A stretch of 64,000 nt of DNA from Solen grandis (lineage: Eukaryota; Mollusca; Bivalvia; Adapedonta; Solenidae). The stretch covers positions 67,487,013-67,551,012 of the forward strand of contig CM037784.1 in NCBI GenBank assembly GCA_021229015.1, in the 5' to 3' direction. The position numbers and the translations under genes were made by a program. Below are positions 46,660 to 58,359 of the stretch, one piece after another (position 1 is the stretch's first letter; the number at the start of each line of letters is the position of its first letter). The notes below the pieces were generated by a model that had not been told where the DNA came from, did no database searches, and saw only the letters and a list, made by a program, of their open reading frames with translations.

Positions 46660-47005
46660 TCTGAAATGGCCATCATATCCCAAGTCCTGATGCGGTGATG
46701 AATACATCGTCTTCTGCAGATTGTTGGCAGCTCTCAAAAGTTGGGTTTGGAGAGAAACGTCAATGGTCCAGCATTCTGCCTTAGCTCGTCCAGGTTTGGA
46801 CAGCACTGTAGGATGTGGAGTGGAGTTAGTTCCTCAGATCTACATTGACAATCTGCTGTGTCCGCAATCCCTGTCCATCTCATGTGTTTTCTGAGACTAG
46901 AATCTCCTGTACGGAGCAGAAAGATGACCGTCTGCCCATGTCTGCTCAGCTGGCAGAGACTGTCATGGATAGATAGCCGTCATTGTTATCCCTCCACCCT
47001 GTTCT
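46660..47005 (-). pseudogene. Non-LTR retrotransposon fragment (C-terminal end of ORF2)
   Basis: The minus strand is open without a Met over 46758-46958. It reads QLSRHGQTVIFLLRTGDSSL and then RKHMRWTGIADTADCQC, followed by ELTPLHILQCCP and LDELRQ. The LRTG..L..H, C-x-C, T-x2-H-x3-C pattern is the Cys/His tail after the RNase H region of jockey/I-type LINE ORF2 proteins. Only this end is present, which fits 5' truncation. Confidence 0.65.
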
Positions 47006-47885
47006 AAAGCTGCTTTTCAAAACAACTAAAACATTTTTTAATGATTTTCTTCTTTAAAAGCAATATTTAGATGCATTTTTTAGCACAAACAATCACATTA
47101 TGGATCTTAACCAAATTTATGAAAACAAAGTTGGTCCTCTAGATCATTTAAAAAAAAAAATGAAAATCCTCCTTTGAAAGCAGTGGTGAAAGAACTGAAT
47201 TTGCTTTTGTACACATGAGCACATAATTTTATACCCTGTACCAAAGTTTATCTGATTCCATAAAAATGAGGTTCTGGTATGACAATTTTTTCTCAAAAAT
47301 GATTGTAATATTATTTTATGCTAATGATCTGTTTATAAGCTTATGTTGTGTATCTTAAAGCAAAGTTGATATGTATGTGAAAAATAGGAGAATGATCTTT
47401 TTTTTTTTCAATTAAATTTCTGGCTGATGTTGGGATTCACACATGACAAGGTTAAGTCTTGAGTGACCTATAAGCTATGTTAGTGCTGATGTTGGGAGTC
47501 ACTTATCAGGTGTGAAGGCCTATAAAGCTTTGTCAATACATGCTGATGTTTATCAGTTGAGCTGTCTATACCATGTCTGTACTTTCAATACTCATCATTT
47601 GTCCTTGATCAGCTTCAACTGTTCCAAATGACATCATAAATTTCTTGACATGGCATACATGGTCCAATACAAAATGACCTAAATTTGAGCAGATCAATAT
47701 TTTTTATATCTTTACTTCTCTAAGATTGTAATTACATGTATTACATCATACATCATATGATACTCTGTATTACATCATGATACTCTGTATTACATCATGA
47801 TACTCTGCCATTATTTTCCAAATATATGAATATAGCCAATACCCATTAGTTGTGTTTTTCTTCATATCACCCCTTTCCAATTTTT
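47006..47885. other. Intergenic; no gene seen
   Basis: AT-rich, with a short tandem TACTCTGTATTACATCATGA three times near 47760-47806. Nothing else recognised. Confidence 0.45.
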
Positions 47886-49010
47886 AGTTCGATTATTTGA
47901 AGAATATGAAAGCTATAACACTCACCATAGCATTAGCATTGGTAAGTTTTTTTTTTTGAAAGGTGAATATCTTGTATACTATCACATATATTTGCTCAGA
48001 ATAATTATTTACATGCTTACTTAATGTAACAAGGTGGAAAATTTTGACAAGTCATATATGTCTGTCAGCATTTATTTTAGAGTTATGCCCCCTTCTTATG
48101 GAGTTAGAAAAATGAGGTTAAAGTTTTTTTTCCTAATTTGGATATCTCATATTAATGAAGCTGCTTTTTTGAAAGTTTTTTATTGGTTTGACTCTTGTGT
48201 CATTGGCCAAGGCGATTGTACAAGGTTAGATAACTCTTAACTGATTTTACAAATTTATCTCCCCTTATTTTCAACTTAATTTGCATGCAAAATATTATCA
48301 TGCTTATATCTCAGCAAACAATCATGGGATTTACGTGAAACAAAATAAAGGTGTTCAGATGCATCGGATAATTAAGTTAGATAACTCATTTCAGAAATTA
48401 TAGCAAATTAGGGCTCATTTTAAACTTATAAGCTTTGCTTAAAATTTTGTGTGCAAGTACTATCAAAGCTATATCTCTAAAACCATTACATGTATTGGAT
48501 TGAAACTCATCTCACAATTGTCTTCTCAGTCCTCAAGCATGATAAAATAAGCAAGTCAGATGACTAAGTTGAATTTAATAAAATAAATCATTGGCCTTTT
48601 TCAACTTAACCCTTTCCCTCATATAGACTCATTTTGACGCACTCAATAGGTACCACATAAAGCCTGATCTGCAGAAAACCACAGTTAAATCTTACCAAAT
48701 TTAATTATAAAATCCTCATTTCCAGACCACTGAGGAGCAGCGAACAGCATAAAACCTGATCAGCCTGCGAGTTACTCGCAGGCTGATCTGGTTTTATGTT
48801 GTTCGCATAGGTCTTTTCATGGTGTCCTCTATGAGGGAAAGGGTTAAGAAATTCGGTTTAAGTTTAATGTTCAGGTAATATCACAGCTGTTTTTCAGAAA
48901 CCATTGTATGAATTTATCGAAACTTTAAACATGTTCCCCTTACTTTCCAATATCTTAAGTAACCAACAGGTATAACTGTTGGTTGAATTTAATGCAAATC
49001 ATGAGCCTTT
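47886..49010 (+). mobile_element. Degraded family D element carrying a MITE
   Basis: AGTTCGATTATTTGAAGAAT..GAAAGCT at 47886 is a mutated family D head. The interior (CAAGTACTATCAAAGCTAT, AGATAACTC, TTTTTCAACTTA) matches family D. The TTAA-flanked MITE at 48606-48847 interrupts it. Confidence 0.6.
48606..48847. mobile_element. TTAA-flanked palindromic MITE, copy 2
   Basis: TTAA at both ends (48606-48609, 48844-48847), inverted ends CCCTTTCCCTCATA / TATGAGGGAAAGGG, and an internal stem like the one at 30382-30448. Removing it and one TTAA restores the family D phrase CAACTTAAGAAATT. Confidence 0.86.
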
Positions 49011-49050
49011 TTTTCAGTTAGGTTTCCATGTTGACCTAAGTTTTGCATGT

Positions 49051-49297
49051 CTTGACTATTGACTTGACTATTTGAGTTTACCAACGTTTCGATAGTAATT
49101 CAGTCATATAGCGACGTCCAGCTAATTACAGGTTGAGGAAGACCCCGAATGCATTGAGGCATCCGGGTAGAACCACCGACCTACTGCAAGCCAGCTAGAA
49201 GTCTTCCTCACATGAAAATCCAAATTACCCTGCCAGGATTTGAACCCACGCGGTGAGGAGCTGAGTGAGTGTTTAAGTCTCGGCCACGGAGGCCCTC
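49051..49297 (-). mobile_element. Full-length SINE, minus strand, with 12-bp target duplication
   Basis: AGTTTTGCATGT at 49039-49050 and 49298-49309 flank it. On the minus strand it has the same head (GGCCTCCGTGGCCGAGACTT), a B-box-like GGGTTCAAATCC and the same GGTAAACTCAAATAGTCAAG tail as the SINE at 45069. Confidence 0.87.
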
Positions 49298-49309
49298 AGT
49301 TTTGCATGT

Positions 49310-49815
49310 AATTTACGATGACTCATATATCTTTGCCAGCAACCATGATTACTGATTTAATCCTAATAAACTAATAAGCGCCAGAATAGTCAAGTGCATT
49401 GTCTTAAGGACAAATCTTGTTTAATGAGCCAGCAAACCTGATAATAACAAAACCACCACACTCAAACTTGTTCCTGGATTCATACTGACTGATTAGACGG
49501 TAATCTTTTAAGTATGTTTAAAAAGAAATAATAAAAAAATAGGAAATTTTAAAATTTACCCTGGAAAATGCCTAGACTGTTTCCTTGGGGAACAATATCC
49601 TGAAACTTTTGGCAGAATACACATGTAGTTTCAGTTTGCTGAAAAAATCATTTGATGGCCTTGGAACAAAACTTATTTCAAAGATGGTTTCTTTCGAATT
49701 TATACCCGGTTCTTATATAATTATACTGTTATTCTTCTTCAATCAAGTTAAAAATCAGTGCTTATATCTGAGGAAGAGTGGTCATGTGTGTGGACAAGTT
49801 CCTATTTGCAAACAA
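49310..49815. other. Intergenic; no gene seen
   Basis: No recognised repeat or ORF; an 80-codon open frame at 49585-49827 resembles no family and runs into a repeat. Confidence 0.4.
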
Positions 49816-49817
49816 GA

Positions 49818-50823
49818 GCCATGTTGACAAGTTCGAAATTGGGTCATGTGGGTCAAAAAGTAGGTCAAGGTCAAATCTTATAAAAACCTTGTTAACACTC
49901 TAGAGGCCACATTTTTGGCCCAATCTTCATGAAATTTTGTCAGAATGTTTGTTTCCATAAAATCTTGGACAAATTTGATTTTGGATCATGGGGGGTCAAA
50001 AAGTAGGTCATGAGGTCAAATCTTAGAAAAACATTGCTAACCCTCTAGAGGCCACATTTTTGGCTCAATCTTCATGAAACCTGGTCAGAATGTTTGTTTT
50101 TCATAAAATTTTGGAGAAGTTTGAATTTGGGCAGTGGGGTCAAAAAGTTGGTCATGAGGTCAAATCTTAGAAAAACCTTGTTAACACTCTAGAGACCACA
50201 TTTTTGGCTCAATCTTCATGAAACTTGGTCAGAATATTTGTTTTTCAAAATTTTTTGGAGAAGTTTGATTTTGGGTCATGTCGGGCCAAAAAGTAGGTCA
50301 CGAGGTCAAATCTTAGTAAAACCTTGTTAACACTCTAGAGGCCACATTTTTCTTCATGAAACTTGGTTTTTCTCCATAAAATCTTGGACAAGTTCAACTT
50401 CATGAAACTTGGTAAGAATGTTTTTCTCCAAAAAATCTTGGACAGGTTCGACTTTGAGACATGTGGGGTCAAAAAGTTGGTCATAAGGTCAAATCTTAGT
50501 AAAACCTTGTTTAGTGGCCACATTTTTGGCTCAATCTTCATGAAACTTGGTCAGAATGATTGTTTACATAAAATTTTGGAGAAGTTTGAATTTGGGACGG
50601 GGTTAAATCAAATCTTAGCAAAACCTTGTTAACACTCTAGAGGCCACATTTTTAGCCATATCTTCAAGATATGGTTGGAATGTCTGTTTCTCATGATATC
50701 CATAATATCTGACAAGTTTGAAGTTGGGTCATGTCGGGTCAAAAAGTAGGTCCATATGAAAATCCAAGATGTTGCTTATTTATAATCAGGTGATCGATTC
50801 AGGGCCATTGTGGCCCTCTTGTT
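49818..50823 (+). mobile_element. Family A element, 5'-truncated
   Basis: No 5' hairpin. About seven units of 90-150 bp (AACACTCTAGAGGCCACATT; TCATGAAACTTGGTCAGAAT), then ATCAGGTGATCG, AGGGCCATTGTGGCCCT and CTTGTT ending at 50823. Same interior type as the 1573 element. Confidence 0.75.
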
Positions 50824-51111
50824 AGCTCACCTGAGCACAACGTGCTCATGGTGAGCTTTTCTGATCGCCTTTTGTGCGTCGTCCGTGCGTCCGTCGTCAA
50901 CAATTTCTTTAAACAACATCAGCTTCTAATATACCCACTGGATTTTGATAAAACTTCACAGGAATGTTCATTATGGGACCCTTTACCAAAGTTGTTAAAA
51001 TTATGTTGATTGGTTAAAAATCTAGGTCACAGGAGCTAAAAATAGATTTTAAAAATGAAAATTTTAAAAATCTTCTTCTCCGAAACCACAAGGCCTAGCC
51101 TTTTGATTTTT
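50824..51111 (+). mobile_element. Family A element, 5' part, abutting the previous one
   Basis: Its AGCTCACCTGAGCAC hairpin begins at the very next base after CTTGTT of the preceding element, and it is interrupted at 51111 by another family A head. Confidence 0.8.
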
Positions 51112-52183
51112 AGCTCACCTGAGCACAACGTGCTCAAGGTGAGCTTTTCTGATCGCCTTTTGTCCGGCGTCCGACGTCCGTACGTCCGGCGTCAACAATT
51201 GCTTCAAACAACATCTCCTCCTAAACGGCTTGGCCAATTTGAAAAATATTTTGCAGGAATGTTCCTTGGATGAAGTTCTACTAAAGTTGTATAAATGGTT
51301 CTGGTCCATTGCATACTTAGGTCACAGGAGCTAAAAATAGATTTTAAAAATGAAAATTTAAAAAATCTTCTTCTCTGAAACCACAAAGCCTATCCTTTTG
51401 ATTTTTGGTATGTAGCATGATCTTATGACTCTCTACCAAGATTGTACAAATTATGACCCTGGGGTCAAAATTGGCCCCGCCCCAGGGGTCACTTGATTTC
51501 ACATAGGCTAATATAGGAAAAACTTGAAAAAATCTTCTTCTCCGAAACCACAAGGCCTAGCCTTTTGATTTTTGGTATGTAGCATGATCTTATGACTCTC
51601 TACCAAGATTGTTCAAATTATGACCTTGGCGTCAAAATTGGCCCTGCCCCAGGGGTCACTTGATTTAACATAGGCTAATATAGAAAAAACTTGAAAAATC
51701 TTCTTCTCAGAAACCACAAGGCATAGAGTTAAGATATTTGGTGTGTAGCATTGTCTAGTTGATCTCTACCAAGATTGTACAAATTATGACCCTGGGGTCA
51801 AAATTGGCCCCGCCCCAGGGGTCACTTGATTTCACATAGGCTAATATAGGAAAAACTTGAAAAAAATCTTCTTCTCAGAAACCACAAGGCCTAGCCTTTT
51901 GATTTTTGGTATGTAGCATGATCTTATGACTCTCTACCAAGATTGTTCAAATCATGACCCTGGGGTCAAAATTGGCCCCGCCCCAGGGGTCACTTGATTT
52001 AACATAGGCTAATATAGGAAAAACTTGAAAAATCTTCTTCTCAGAAACCACAAGGCCTGGGGTTTAGATATTTGGTGTGCAGCATTGTCTAGTAGATCAC
52101 AACCAAGTTTGTTCAAATCATGGCCCTGGGATCAAATTTGGCCCCACCAAGGGGTCACCTGATTTTACATAGGCTAATATAGA
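51112..52183 (+). mobile_element. Family A element, nested
   Basis: 5' hairpin AGCTCACCTGAGCACAACGT.. at 51112, inserted after CCTTTTGATTTTT in the older copy. Five near-identical units of roughly 155-165 bp follow (GGGGTCAAAATTGGCCCCGC). No 3' end; at 52184 it meets an inverted copy. Confidence 0.78.
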
Positions 52184-52500
52184 CAAGAGGGCCATGATGG
52201 CCCTGGATCGCTCACCTGGTATCATTAAGCTATGTAAAATCAAGTGACCCCTGGGGCAGAGCCAATTTTGACCCCAGGGTCATAATTTGAACAAAGTTGG
52301 TAAGAATCGACTAGACAATGCTACACACTACCACACTCTACTTGGTAGAGGTCTATTAGCCCATGTTACATACCAAATATATAAACTCCAGACCTTGAAG
52401 ATTTTCTAGTTTTTTTTCCAATATAAGTCTATGTTAAAATCAAGTGATCCCTGGAGCGGGGCCAATTTTGACCCCAGCATCATGATTTGAGCAAACTTGG
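52184..52500 (-). mobile_element. Family A 3' part in inverted orientation
   Basis: Starts ACAAGAGGGCCATGATGGCC and continues CTGGATCGCTCACCTGG, the exact reverse of a family A 3' end, then reversed interior (CAATTTTGACCCCAGGG). The only clearly inverted copy in the window; it runs into the assembly gap. Confidence 0.8.
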
Positions 52501-52600
52501 NNNNNNNNNNNNNNNNNNNNNNNNNNNNNNNNNNNNNNNNNNNNNNNNNNNNNNNNNNNNNNNNNNNNNNNNNNNNNNNNNNNNNNNNNNNNNNNNNNNN
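52501..52600. other. Assembly gap (100 N)
   Basis: Exactly 100 N between reversed family A sequence and a forward family B 3' part, so order or distance across it is not established. Confidence 0.98.
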
Positions 52601-52771
52601 TAAATTTGTGTCGTAAGAAATAGTAGATTATGCACGTCATTTTTTTTTGTTCAAAATTGGTTGTAACGGAAATAGTGAAAATATGGCAAAAAATGGGATT
52701 GATTACCATATTGAGTCAAGGTGGAGCCGGTAGGGGACTTTATGTGTTGCATACAACACCAGTTACTTGTT
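52601..52771 (+). mobile_element. Family B 3' end
   Basis: AGCCGGTAGGGGACTTTATG, a TGTTG-cata-CAACA hairpin and CCAGTTACTTGTT ending at 52771; the 5' part is lost in the gap. Confidence 0.78.
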
Positions 52772-54060
52772 TTCACTAGATGTGCATAGTAGAACTTATG
52801 ATTATCAAAATGTCTATTGATAAGAAATGAATTCCTTTAGACCCGATGATACTTCGGAACCTTAAATACTAGGATAAACTTATATAAGAGATGATGACAA
52901 AATGTCACTTGTCAACTAATCCTTACCTTTCTCATATCATTTTCATAGTGGCATTATTAATCTTTCATTTAATTTTTTTTTTTAATCCATTTGGTTCTTC
53001 TCTCCATCAATAAGTCTGAACTTCTTATATTTAATAAATCACCCCTGACCATAATGTAGAATTTTGGTCATTAGAAAAAAAACAACATAAATAATTGGAA
53101 TATTTTAAAGTACATGTACTTAGTACAATAGCAAAGAATGTAAGGAATTTGCTTTTAACATGGAAAAAAAAATGCATGACCTAGCAGTGGCGATTACCCA
53201 AGCATTCCAAATATCCTGTATTGAAGGAAAGAACTTCATATTGTTTCACTCTTCTCAATAAAATAAAATAAAAGAGTGATCTATTGGATTTGTAAAAGTA
53301 TTCAATCCTGCATGAAAATGAACAAGTTGCCTTTATGTCTGTTGTAGTCTTGCACCGCTTGATTCAGTTTTTGTTCACTACACTTAAAAGGCTTTCTCAG
53401 AGAGATCAGTGAGTGAAATAACATTCATTCTTGCACCAAAATCAACAAATAGCTTCAGTATCTGTAGTAGCCTTGCTGTTTATTCCCTCAACTACTTGTT
53501 ACTCTGTTCACTTGGTTAACAGAGCATCGCCACTGGCAGTATAATTTCCATCTCTATTAAAGAACTCACTTCAAATTTCTCACACAGGAGAAAATCTTTT
53601 TTTAAATAACGCAACAGGGAGAACTAAACTTTCAGCAGAAAGAGAAGCATCACCAATATTCATTATCTAGGGAATTGGGAAAATTCATCACGCTTTTGTA
53701 TGTAAACAAATTTAGTCAAATTTCTCTGGAATAAGGAACATCAATGTTTGTCCCCACTAAGGTTTCCAAGGGGAATCAATGCTTTCTGACTTTCATTTCA
53801 CTTTAACAAAATTCAGTTGTGCCAGTCTATATGACCTTGAAAAAGAGATATAGGATTGTTTGATCAAAGGCATTAAGTATTCAGGATTAAGTATGTTATT
53901 GTGATGATTAATGGAATCATTTTTAGTCAAAGAAAAGCATTAAAGCTATTGGTTATAAATTCCTTTGATGTAAACACCTCTAACAAGATATCTAACATAT
54001 TTTCCTTTCACTTTCAAATTAAATTGTATGACAATATAGAGTAGTTAAGAGTTATTATCA
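52772..54060. other. Intergenic, mostly unique; no gene seen
   Basis: The longest stretch downstream of the gene without recognised repeats. AT-rich, with no long ORF and no splice-compatible coding segment noticed. Two loosely similar passages near 53330-53400 and 53430-53520. Confidence 0.45.
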
Positions 54061-54061
54061 T

Positions 54062-54480
54062 AACCCCAGATACGAAGTATATGTAGGGGCTATATTGGAG
54101 TCATTTCTGTCGGTCAGTCTGTCAGGCCATCTGTAGACAAGATTTTTCCTGGGTACTTTTGGTCGGAATTTGATGAAATTTTACAAGACTAGTAAGTACC
54201 AAGCCTAATTGCACATATCGTTGGCACATCTTATTTGGCTTGATTTTAAATGAGTTATGCCTTTTGTTATATTCCTTGAATATATTTTGTCTGCGCTATT
54301 TCTCAGCTACATTTGGTCAGATTTTCACAGCACCAAGTCTAGTTGTGCATATCGTTGGCATGTCATGACTGGTTTGATTCTGTATGAGTTATGCTCCTTT
54401 CTTATATTTATCAAAGATATTTTGTCCACATTATTTCTCAGCTACTAATGGTCAGATTTTCATTAACTTGACAATAATAA
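54062..54480 (+). repeat. Family F-like head and short tandem units
   Basis: AACCCCAGATACGAAGTATA..GGGGCT hairpin, GGAGTCATTTCTGTCGGTC, then two to three units of roughly 120 bp (TTTCTCAGCTAC, GGTCAGATTTTCA). Similar head at 12582. Confidence 0.45.
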
Positions 54481-54542
54481 TAAATAATAATGTGATTAAT
54501 ATATGAGTTTCTTTTGTGTGTTTTTTTAGCTTGTCTGTTTTT

Positions 54543-55275
54543 AGCTCACCTGAGCACAACGTGCTCATGGTGAGCTATTGTGATCGCCTTTTGTCCGTCG
54601 TCCGTCGTCCGTGCGTGCGTGCGTGCGTCCGTCCGTCGTCAACAATTTGCTTTAAACAACATCTCCTCATAAACCGCTGAAGGGATTTTGACCAAACTTC
54701 ACAGGAATCATCCTTATGATGCCCTCTATCAAAGTTGTACAAATTATTCAGATTGATTGAAAAAGTAGGTCACAGGAGCTAAAAATAGATTTTAAAAATG
54801 CAAACTTTGAAAATCTTCTTCTGCAAAACTGCAAGGCCTAGAGCTTAGATATTTGGTATGTAGCATCATCTTATGGGCCATTACCAAGATTGTACAAATC
54901 ATAGCCCTACGGTTATAAATGCCCCCGCACCAGGAGTCACTTGTTTTACATAGAGTTATATAGGAAAATCTTTAAAAATCTTCTTCTATGAATCCATAAG
55001 GCCTAGAGCTTAGATATTTGGTATGTAGCATCATCTTATGGTTCATTACCAAGATTGTTCAAATCATAGCCCTGTGGTGATAAATGCCCCTGCACCAGGG
55101 GTCACTTGTTTTACATAGAGTTATATAGGAAAATCTTTAAAAATCTTCTTCTATGAATCCATTAGGCCTAGAGCTTAGATATTTGGTATGTAGCATCATC
55201 TAATGGTTCATTACCAAGATTGTTCAAATCATAGCTCTACGGTGATAAATGCCCCCACATCAGGGGTCACTTGTT
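54543..55275 (+). mobile_element. Family A element, 5' part
   Basis: 5' hairpin at 54543, a GTGCGTGCGTGCGTGCGTCC run, then three units of about 165 bp. Interrupted by a new family A head after GGGGTCACTTGTT at 55275. Confidence 0.82.
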
Positions 55276-57489
55276 AGCTCACCTGAGCACAACGTGCTCA
55301 TGGTGAGCTATTGTGATCGCCTTTTGTCCGTCGTCCGTCGTCCGTGCGTGCGTGCGTCCGTCCGTCGTCAACAATTTGCTTTAAACAACATCTCCTCATG
55401 AACCGCTGAAGGGATTTTGACCAAACTTCACAGGAATCATCCTTATGATGCCCTCTATCAAAGTTGTACAAATTATTCAGATTGGTTAAAAAAGTAGGTC
55501 ACAGGAGCTAAAAATAGATTTTAAAAATACAAACTTTGAAAATCTTCTTCTGCAAAACTGCAAGGCCTAGAGCTTAGATATTTGGTATGTAGCATCATCT
55601 TATGGGCCATTACCAAGATTGTACAAATCATAGCCCTACGGTGATAAATGACCCCGCACCAGGGGTCACTTGTTTTACATAGAGTTATATAGGAAAATCT
55701 TTAAAAATCTTCTTCTATGAATCCATTAGGCCTAGAGCTTAGATATTTGGTATGTAGCATCATCTAATGGTTCATTACCAAGATTGTTCAAATCATGACC
55801 CTATGGTGATAAATGACCCCGCACCATGGGTCACTTGTTTTACATAGAGTTATATAGGAAAAACTTTAAAAATCTTCTTCTATGAATCCATAAGGCCTAG
55901 AGATTAGATATTTGGTATGAAGCATCATCTTATGGTTCATTACCAAGATTGTACAAATCATGACCCTATGGTGATAAATGACCCCGCACCATGGGTCACT
56001 TGTTTTACATAGAGTTATATAGGAAAAACTTTAAAAATCTTCTTCTATGAATCCATTAGGCCTAGAGCTTAGATATTTGGTATGTAGCATCATCTTATGG
56101 TTCATTACCAAGATTGTTCAAATCATAGCCCTATGGTGATAAATGACCCCGCACCAGGGGTCACTTGTTTAACATAGATTTATATAGGAAAAACTTTAAA
56201 AATCTTCTTCTATGAATCCATAAGGCCTAGAGATTAGATATTTGGTATGTAGCATCATCTTATGGTTCATTACCAAGATTGTACAAATCATGACCCTATG
56301 GTGATAAATGACCCCGCACCATGGGTCACTTGTTTTACATAGAGTTATATAGGAAAATCTTTAAAAATCTTCTTCTATGAATCCATAAGGCCTAGAGATT
56401 AGATATTTGGTATGAAGCATCGTCTTATGGTTTATTACCAAGATTGTACAAATCATGACCCTATGGTGATAAATGACCCCGCACCATGGGTCACTTGTTT
56501 TACATAGAGTTATATAGGAAAATCTTTAAAAATCTTCTTCTATGAATCCATAAGGCCTAGAGATAAGATATTTGGTATGAAGCATCATCTTATGGTTCAT
56601 TACAAAGATTGTTCAAATCTTAGCCCTGTGGTGATAAATGCCCCCGCACCATGGGTCACTTGTTTTACATAGAGTTATATAGGAAAATCTTTAAAAATCT
56701 TCTTCTATGAATCCATTAGGCCTAGAGCTTAGATATTTGGTATGTAGCATCATCTAAAGGTTCATTACCAAGATTGTTCAAATCATAGCCCTATGGTGAT
56801 AAATGCCCCCGCACCAGGGGTAACTTGTTTTACATAGATTTATATAGGAAAAACTTTAAAAATCTTCTTCTATGAATCCATAAGGCCTAGAGCTTAGATA
56901 TTTGGTATGTAGCATCATCTAATGGTTCATTACCAAGATTGTTCAAATCATAGCCCTATGGTGATAAATGCCCCCGGACCAGGGGTCACTTGTTTAACAT
57001 AGATTTATATAGGAAAAACTTTAAAAATCTTCTTCTATGAATCCATAAGGCCTAGAGATTAGATATTTGGTATGTAGCATCATCTAATGGTTCATTACCA
57101 AGATTGTTCAAATCATAGCCAAACGGTGATAAATGCCCCTGCAATAGGGGTCACTTGTTTTACATAGAGTTATATAGGAAAAATCTTTAAAAATCTTCTT
57201 CTATGAATCCATAAGGCCTTGAGCTTAGATTTTTGGTATGTAGTATCATCTAATGGTTCATTATCAAGATTTTTAAAATGGTGGCCCTTTGGAGATAAAT
57301 GACCCCGCACTAAGTCTTCTCCTCTGAAACCATATTGCCCAGTGCTTATATATTTGGTTTATAATATTGTCAGGGCTAAAATGTTTAAGATTGAGTTATA
57401 TCAGAATTCTTGTCTGTTTAAAAACCTTGTAATCAGTTGTAGCAATGGTACTCAGGTGAGCGTTTCAGGGCCATCATGGCCCTCTTGTT
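55276..57489 (+). mobile_element. Family A element with about 11 interior units
   Basis: 5' hairpin AGCTCACCTGAGCACAACGT.. at 55276; about 165-bp units (GGCCTAGAGCTTAGATATTT; TGGTGATAAATGACCCCGCA) repeated to 57300; 3' CTCAGGTGAGCG, AGGGCCATCATGGCCCT, CTTGTT at 57489. The longest internal array of any family A copy here. Confidence 0.88.
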
Positions 57490-58359
57490 TTAAGAAAAAA
57501 TATGTGCTATTGTCGTAACTCTGGCGTCCGTGTTGTTGTCGTCAGGCGTCGTCCGGAATCTTAACGTTGGCCATAACTTCTCTACTATTCCATAAACAAC
57601 TTTCATTTTTGGTATGCATATTCATCTTGACAAGGCCTATCATGACATATGAAATTTTTTCACCTATTGACTTTGACTTTTAACCTTATTCTTCTAAAAC
57701 TTTTGAAAACTTTAAAATGCTGTCATTTCAAAACGTTGTCAACAGGGCACTGATATTCCACATGTAAATTCCTTGCAGCAGTACCTTTCCAGCAATGTTA
57801 AACTTTTAGACTTTTGACCTTGACCTGTGAACTTTGACCTATTTTTGAAATTTTTAACAAAAAACTTTAATGTTGGCCCTAATTTCTTTACTATTTGACA
57901 TACAACATTTATTTTTGGTATGCATATTCATCTTTGCAAGGAATATTCAGATACACCTCATTATTTCATCTATCGACCTTGACCTTGACCTTTAACCTAT
58001 TTTTGCTGCAACTTTTGAAAACTTTAAAATGCCTGTCATTTCAGAACACCATCAGGGCACTGATATTTCACATGTGAATTCCTTGTGGCAAGACCTTTCC
58101 ATCAATGTTACACTTTTGGACTTTTGACCTTGACCTTTGAACTTTGACCTTTATCTGAAATGCTTAACAAAAAAACATTAATGTTGGTCGTAACTTCTTT
58201 ACTATTTGACATACATCTTTTATATTTGTTTGCATATTCATCTTGACAAGGGCTATTCAGATATACCTCAATATTTTATATATTGACCTTGACCTTTGAC
58301 CTTATTTTGCCATAACTTTGGACAAGTTTTATAATAGATATTTATGTGTCATTTTTATT
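57490..58359 (+). mobile_element. Family G element, left part (AACGTTGGCCATAAC units)
   Basis: GGCGTCCGTGTTGTTGTCGT, then three roughly 290-bp units with TTGGCCATAACTTCT, TTGACCTTGACC and AACTTTAAAATGC. A matching right part with CTTGTT end is at 61690-62015, so the two flank a nested insertion cluster. Confidence 0.5.
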
